Shown here: in pieces, positions 58,840 to 64,000 of the stretch | Numbering within the stretch: position 1 is the first letter of the stretch | Layout of the letters: each line of letters begins with the position of its first letter | Assembly (NCBI GenBank): GCA_932294295.1 | Contig: OW028580.1 | Span: 11,189,374-11,253,373, forward strand | Reading direction: 5' to 3' | Source: Alitta virens | Lineage: Eukaryota; Annelida; Polychaeta; Phyllodocida; Nereididae | Length of the DNA: 64,000 nucleotides | The notes under the pieces: generated by a model | What the model was told of the DNA's origin: nothing | The model's database searches: none | The model's input: only the letters and a program-made list of their open reading frames with translations | Program-made: the position numbers and the translations under genes

Positions 58840-59087
58840 TCTATATATCTCAAACTTGAACTAGTGTCTATATTAAGGGGCAGTCATACTCTAGATTGCA
58901 GTGTGTGTTACATTAGCGGTCACATGATAGTTGGCGGTCACGTGCTGAGGTTAACATATAGAACATCACACAGTTTGCCTTTTAACAAGGTCGTAATATA
59001 GAACTGTCGGTGAATTGTAACTATTGTGATAGATGTATACATATGTTAACTATGATGAGCTATAATGTATACATAATTAATTACACA
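58840..59087. other. Upstream region of membrane protein 2
   Basis: About 250 bp without a gene. On the minus strand a TTAATATAGA TATA-like box lies about 35 bp before the start codon. Two copies of GCGGTCAC(A/G)TG lie at about 58915 and 58934. Confidence 0.4.
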
Positions 59088-62000
59088 CTAGTAACCATAC
59101 GGTAATGTATTGTATGTATCTCTGCCTATAACTCGTTTGTCAAATACCTTTCTGAATACCTTACTTACTGATTTATTGTACACTATACCTCGGTGTTTAA
59201 CACGGGATATCTGATTGCTCTGAGGAAGTCTAACCGATGTTACCTGACCAAACACTATCTGTTTCATACATTCAAAGTCTATAATAGCGTCATTTGTGTA
59301 GTTAAATGTGATTCCTTTGATTTTTCGTATAGTTACATTAGTGTTTAATTTGTAAGAGTAGCTCTTAGGCCCTGTTGATAGAAACGTTTTAATATAAGTG
59401 CCTGTTTGTAATTCATCAGTTAAGTCTCCTAACAAATCACCTGTCTCGACAACTGTTTCGCCATTGCGTTCAACAAATATGACTGAGTCAGTGTCATAAT
59501 ATAAGGTGTTGCGCCCTGTTTTATTTAAAACTTGTAGTAAATGTAGCCTCGCCAGTGATGTTGTAAATATACCAATAACTTCATTGGTGAATGTTGATTC
59601 CTCTTCAAAGGTTTCAGCATTTGTAACATCTACCACGACATAATCATCAGAGATTAAATGGAAATTCATTATACATTTCGTTGGATCATTCTTCATTTGT
59701 GTGTACTCTGTAACAGACTTCATGTAAATAGACTTAGGTAGGTTTTGTCGTTGTACAAATTTAACCCACACACTATTGAGAAACAGTTTACAGATTGTCC
59801 TCAAGGAAGGATTATATGCTATGGAGTCTTTATCAAGCATGATACCTTGCTCTCTGTTGTAATAAGCTATGTAACGATCTTTATCTGCATCTGTAGTTAC
59901 CCATTGAGGGTAACCTGATGCTTGTTGCTTTTGTTTCAGAAACATTTTCACATAATCTGTGAAAATACTACCAAAAACATCATCTTGTGTTGTAGTAGGG
60001 AAATGATATACCTCATATATCTTCAACTGTATGTAACCTTGCTTAATAGCTTCTTTTAACTCGGGTGTTGTCCATGTACCAAAAAGAGCTCTCTTTGTAT
60101 CATTGCATGTACACACAGCCTGTGTTTCTCGTGAGGAACACGTACCACATAAAGGAAACTTCAGTTTACCTTTACATCGAACTGGTAGAACAGGCATGTA
60201 TAAACCTCGCGGTGGTAGGATTCGCACCTGGGCTAGACCATAATAGGATTGTAGTGTGTAATCAAAGGTAGCTGGATCTTTAAGCACTGTAGCATGACAA
60301 GTAGGGAAAACTCCAGACATCGTGATATAAGGATATAACGAAGTTACGTCATAATAACGTATCCTCTCACCATCCTGTACATCATAGTATAGAGTTGTGG
60401 GTTCAACCCGCCCTCCTGCAAAACTATCGCGGATTTGTAAAGGTTTTACAGTATCACATGTGTTAACGAATTGTCTCATGAGCGAATTAGTTTGTAATTC
60501 TTTATCATAGTGACACTCCCATATTGAGATAACCTTATAGCCTAGGTTTCTGATTTAAGCAAGCCGTTCTAATGTTCTGTCATAGAGCGCCTTCAATGTC
60601 ATACGCGTGCGAGGGTCTCTTATGTGTCTGTCTTGTAAACAGATATGACCATGAAAACGGCATCCTAGGTATTCATAAACTGTATTACTCTCTATATGTA
60701 TACCATCAACAAAGTACCTTGTTCCAGGTATGCGGAATTCACCGCCATTCCTGGCATGTTGTATACGTCTACCTTCAGAGTGACTTATCCATTCTAACCA
60801 TAATGACGACTTTTGGCTGGCATTATGATGTTTACCATACCCTTGTGCAGGTATCTGTGGCATGGGTGACTTAATAAAAGTTGATGTAGCTATGAAGTCA
60901 GGATTAATGATGCTACCATCAAAATACCATGTATTGCGTCTCAACACTGCTTCCCCTGACCTGCCATCTATCAAAGTTACATTATAAACCTCATACAACA
61001 TCAGTTGTCTGATCACCTGCATAGCGCAAGATGCCAATGTTGCATGGGCAAACGGATCGATACCTGGTACACTTGAGTTTGGTATAGTTGTAACAGTTTG
61101 TATAAGTGCCCTAAAGTTAGTGCATGCCTCTCTAAGGATTGTAACATCAGAGCGTGTGTAGTCTAACATTTCTTGCTGAAAATTAAATGTCTTACCATTT
61201 TGTTCATTGTACCATGTGAAGAAATCAGTTCGGTCTACTGTGGACATGAAATCAACACCATAATAGTATGGGGCAAACATTGGCCCAACATAAGTTTGAT
61301 TGTCTAGCGTGTTTGCTAAATGTGGGAATTCTCCCTTTTTGAGTTCACCACGTAAACCTAATGCTTAAGGTAAGCTCTTCAAACGCATTGGGAGGAAATT
61401 CAAACTATCTATAAATCTAATGCTCACACCTTGGTTTATGCTCATCAGCATGATCTTAGTGCCGGCGAATATAATTTCAGGGAAAATACCGTTGTCAACA
61501 CAATATCCAAGTATGAAATGAGCATCAAAAGCCTTAGCGTTATGAGCTATTACTGTTACATCTTTATGTTGAGGCGTTAGCAACCATTTACAAAAGTTCT
61601 CTGTCGTATTTGGTCCCTTAAATATGTTTTCCCTCATACTGCATGTGTCACGCTGACACAGTTCTCTTGCAACGTTTTTAGTTACATTGTCCTTAACAGA
61701 ACATGTGCTACATCTATTACCGCAGTTAACACATTTAGATTGAGGTGTGAACTCATGATCTTTGCAGACATCACACACTGTTTGACAAACTAAAAAGTTA
61801 GGAACATGTCTTTGTAATCCGCAATATGATCTCTTGCAGTTTATACATTTACGACATAGTGTGCACAGATATGTTAGAGTACACTTATCACAACCACTGC
61901 GTGGTTTATTCTTGTAACCGCGATCACAAGTAATAATAGTGTTTTGGCATGTTTCAAAATCATAATAAAGGAACCGACCTGGTGACGTCTTAGGTTTCTT

Positions 62001-63490
62001 TATTCTGTAATAACACAGATGATCTACTAGGACATACTCATGACAGCATGTACAAAGCCATTCGCCGCATGTGTGTAGATGTTTGGCCCTTTTTAATGTA
62101 TCTAATATTATGAAACATGTTTTACACCTAAAGTACTGTGTACAGAGGGATGGTTGATCTGTGCCCTAAAGTGTACCTGTGCTATACTGTCGCTGTTCTT
62201 TATGCCTCTGATAACATACTGCATTACGACATGTCATATTGCAATCTGAACAATCTAACGAGTTATTGTCAAACATACAATATTCTGAACAGCATGTGCT
62301 GCATACATCATCGCACCCATGTTTGTGGTTCTTACTGTACACTTCGAAACAATGGACACATATCTTTCTATTTACATAAAATCCTTTGATTCCTGTGATA
62401 CTGTGATAGTGCTCATCTTTCAGATATAAAAATATCTTGCGAGGCCTAGAGATCAAACCTTTGTAAATAACATTATTTCCTATATCCCCAGATATAACTA
62501 CAATTTGTATATCTAACACTGTCTCGAATTTATGTAGCTCATTAACCTTAACTGGCCTATTTGTGGGTACATTAGCCTGTCTATGAAGTCTGATGGCACA
62601 ACTACGTTGTGATTCATAATCTTTACTCAAAGCTCTGTCTTTTCTAATAAGCTTTGCAAACGTTACTGCAGGCATGTTATCTAACTTAGCTTTACATGTT
62701 ACAATAGCTCTGGCGGCACACAAATGTTCATTGCGTACTACAGGAATGAATACCATTGAACGTTTTTTCCTAATAGTGCAGTTAGGAGACAGAGGATCTG
62801 TATCAAGGATGGCTCTACTGCATCCTCCCCCTTGGTCATCGGCGCTCATTATACCAATGTTAACTTCAAAGGTATCATCGACATTTAAGGATTTGTTCGA
62901 TTGGAGAACTGCGTTTATTCTGTAATTATAATACATATAACTATTATTGTCCGTAATACTGCATGTCAAGCATTATAATATTACATGTAGTATATATATG
63001 TGGACACATTTGATAACTAATACAATAAGTATTATTCGGTAATTAATACTGAATACATATAATATACATACACATTGGATACTATTACTATAAGTAATAT
63101 TGGTGTTAAAATGGTAGACTTGTGTGTAGGCATATGTTATATATCTTACCTGTCCATTATAACATTGGCTGTGATGTTATGCTGAGGTTGGCAGTGTATG
63201 AAGACCTCCCTCTCTAATCCTGAGTGATTGATTGTAACACGTGCTTTATCCTCCTTATTGGGGTGCTTATCTTTAACCATTTCCATGATGTCAGTAAACA
63301 TACTATGCAATTCGTCTTGCATACCAATCAATTGTTCTCCTTGCAAGTCATTGTTGAATTTTGCTTTATATGTTACTTCTTCAATACCATATTTCCTAGA
63401 TACTCGTTCCCTCACAGGGTGAATAATGTATGGTTTTACATCAATATTACCCCCCTCTGTCCTACTCCTTTTTGCTGGTGTGTCAGCCAT
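59088..63490 (-). pseudogene. polB: Polinton protein-primed family B DNA polymerase, spliced, with three stops
   Basis: Exon 1 is 63490-63150. An intron of 230 nt (63149-62920, GTAAGA to TTACAG, phase 2) joins exon 2 at 62919-59088, about 1390 codons. The N-terminal region has many C-x-x-C pairs. Exonuclease motifs are FLYYDFET (about 61953-61976), VIAHNAKAFDAHF (about 61520-61560) and DYTRSDVTIL (about 61130-61160). Polymerase motifs are DVTSLYPY (about 60325-60350), LNSVWVKF (about 59760-59785; the Gly usual before Lys is Val here) and YYDTDSV (about 59480-59503). Stops in the same frame are TAG at 62168-62166, TAA at 61367-61365 and TAA at 60557-60555. It would replicate the element by protein priming. 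It is inactive here. Confidence 0.93.
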
Positions 63491-63938
63491 TAATATATTG
63501 TAATATGTAACCTGTTAGGCCACAATATCCAAGTACATAGCACTCCTGTAGTATTATTCCACATAAGGTATTAGATACTTCATTTGTGCACTTTTATACA
63601 AAACAAAAACCAATAGCTCTACACTCATATACATATCACGTACCACACTTCATTGTACAACTAGTGCCTCCTGTTGTCAGCTTTGTTCAGAAGACTGCTT
63701 AGATCATTAATCAGATAATAATTCCAGACTTTGGTACACATCCCATGTACTACAGTATATGGAGGGTCATTAGTCACACTGCTCATGTCCTATATAGTAA
63801 TCTCTGAGGATTGGCACACTTCTCACGTCCTCTACAGTAATCAAACTGTAGCCCATGGCATTCCACATCTTCTATAGTGATCACACTATAGCCTGTGGCG
63901 TTCCACTGGTTCATTGGTCATGCAAAGAGGATGGGTTG
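63491..63938. other. Polinton right subterminal region with degenerate short repeats
   Basis: No gene is supported. Recurrent pieces resemble TTGGCACACTTCTCACGTCCTC followed by TACAGTAATC (about 63732, 63770, 63813 and 63858), spaced roughly 40-50 bp apart. They are the likely upstream region of the polymerase gene. Confidence 0.5.
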
Positions 63939-64000
63939 AGGCATGACATCCATACATATCGTCGTAGCGCCACCTAGCGGCCACCGTCATAGGTACCACT
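63939..64000 (-). repeat. Polinton right terminal inverted repeat (visible part, cut by the window)
   Basis: Reverse complement of 44311-44372 with two mismatches, running up to the last base of the window. It contains the mirror CTCF-like motif at 63967-63980. Confidence 0.93.

Larger units (their letters stand above)
44255..64000. mobile_element. Polinton/Maverick virus-like DNA transposon, right end at or beyond the window edge
   Basis: The hallmark set is present: retroviral-type integrase, protein-primed family B DNA polymerase, double-jelly-roll major capsid protein, minor capsid protein and FtsK/A32-type ATPase. They are enclosed by inverted ends (44311-44372 and 63939-64000). The visible length is about 19.7 kb. 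The outer boundary lies between 44255, where host similarity ends, and 44311. The right-hand boundary and the 6-bp target duplication fall outside the window. Base composition is AT-rich compared with the flanking satellite. No adenovirus-type protease was recognised. Several core genes are broken, so the element looks non-autonomous. Confidence 0.95.

Noticed and set aside
10139..62168. Stop-codon reassignment as an explanation for the in-frame stops
   Set aside because: TAA, TAG and TGA are all found interrupting frames across the two elements, while intact genes here also end in them. Mutation is simpler.

Overview
The window is genomic DNA from a eukaryote, most likely an invertebrate animal. 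It is built almost entirely of repeats and mobile elements, and I see no ordinary host gene. The animal assignment rests on a BEL/Pao retrotransposon, a Polinton/Maverick carrying spliceosomal introns and a CARD-like gene, polyA signals and large satellite arrays. The species cannot be named from the sequence.

Region 1 (1-33906) is a satellite array with monomers of about 278-307 bp. It has visible higher-order repeats of about 910, 2050, 2046 and 1486 bp. A BEL/Pao LTR retrotransposon (8078-15030; 326-bp LTRs, 5-bp target duplication GTAGC) sits inside one monomer. Its gag-pol frame is continuous apart from three in-frame stops, and its leader carries a 67-nt inverted copy of its own U3.

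Region 2 (33907-44254) is a 16-bp-period CAGCTG-rich minisatellite. It is interrupted by an AT-rich insertion, a triplicated block with hairpins, and a gene-free unique segment U (39531-41206). The minisatellite plus the beginning of U are duplicated at 41207-44254.

Region 3 (about 44255-64000) is a nearly complete Polinton/Maverick, a virus-like DNA transposon with recognisable terminal inverted repeats. It appears to have inserted into the second copy of U. On the + strand lie an unknown ORF, a retroviral-type integrase, the minor capsid protein, an unknown ORF, the double-jelly-roll major capsid protein, the packaging ATPase, a pX-like protein and a basic ORF. These are followed by two spliced accessory genes, one with tandem PC4-like domains and one with a CARD-like domain. 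On the - strand are two spliced, mutually related type I membrane protein genes and the spliced protein-primed family B DNA polymerase. No maturation protease is recognisable.

The core genes of the Polinton are broken. The integrase has an in-frame TGA and an apparent loss of its first catalytic Asp. The minor capsid gene is split by a TTAA-flanked element. The ATPase has a 14-nt insertion that copies the end of the neighbouring capsid gene. The polymerase has three nonsense codons and an altered motif B. The four spliced accessory genes and the major capsid gene remain open with good splice signals. The most interesting part is therefore the 52.8-58.9 kb accessory module: PC4, CARD and paired membrane proteins.
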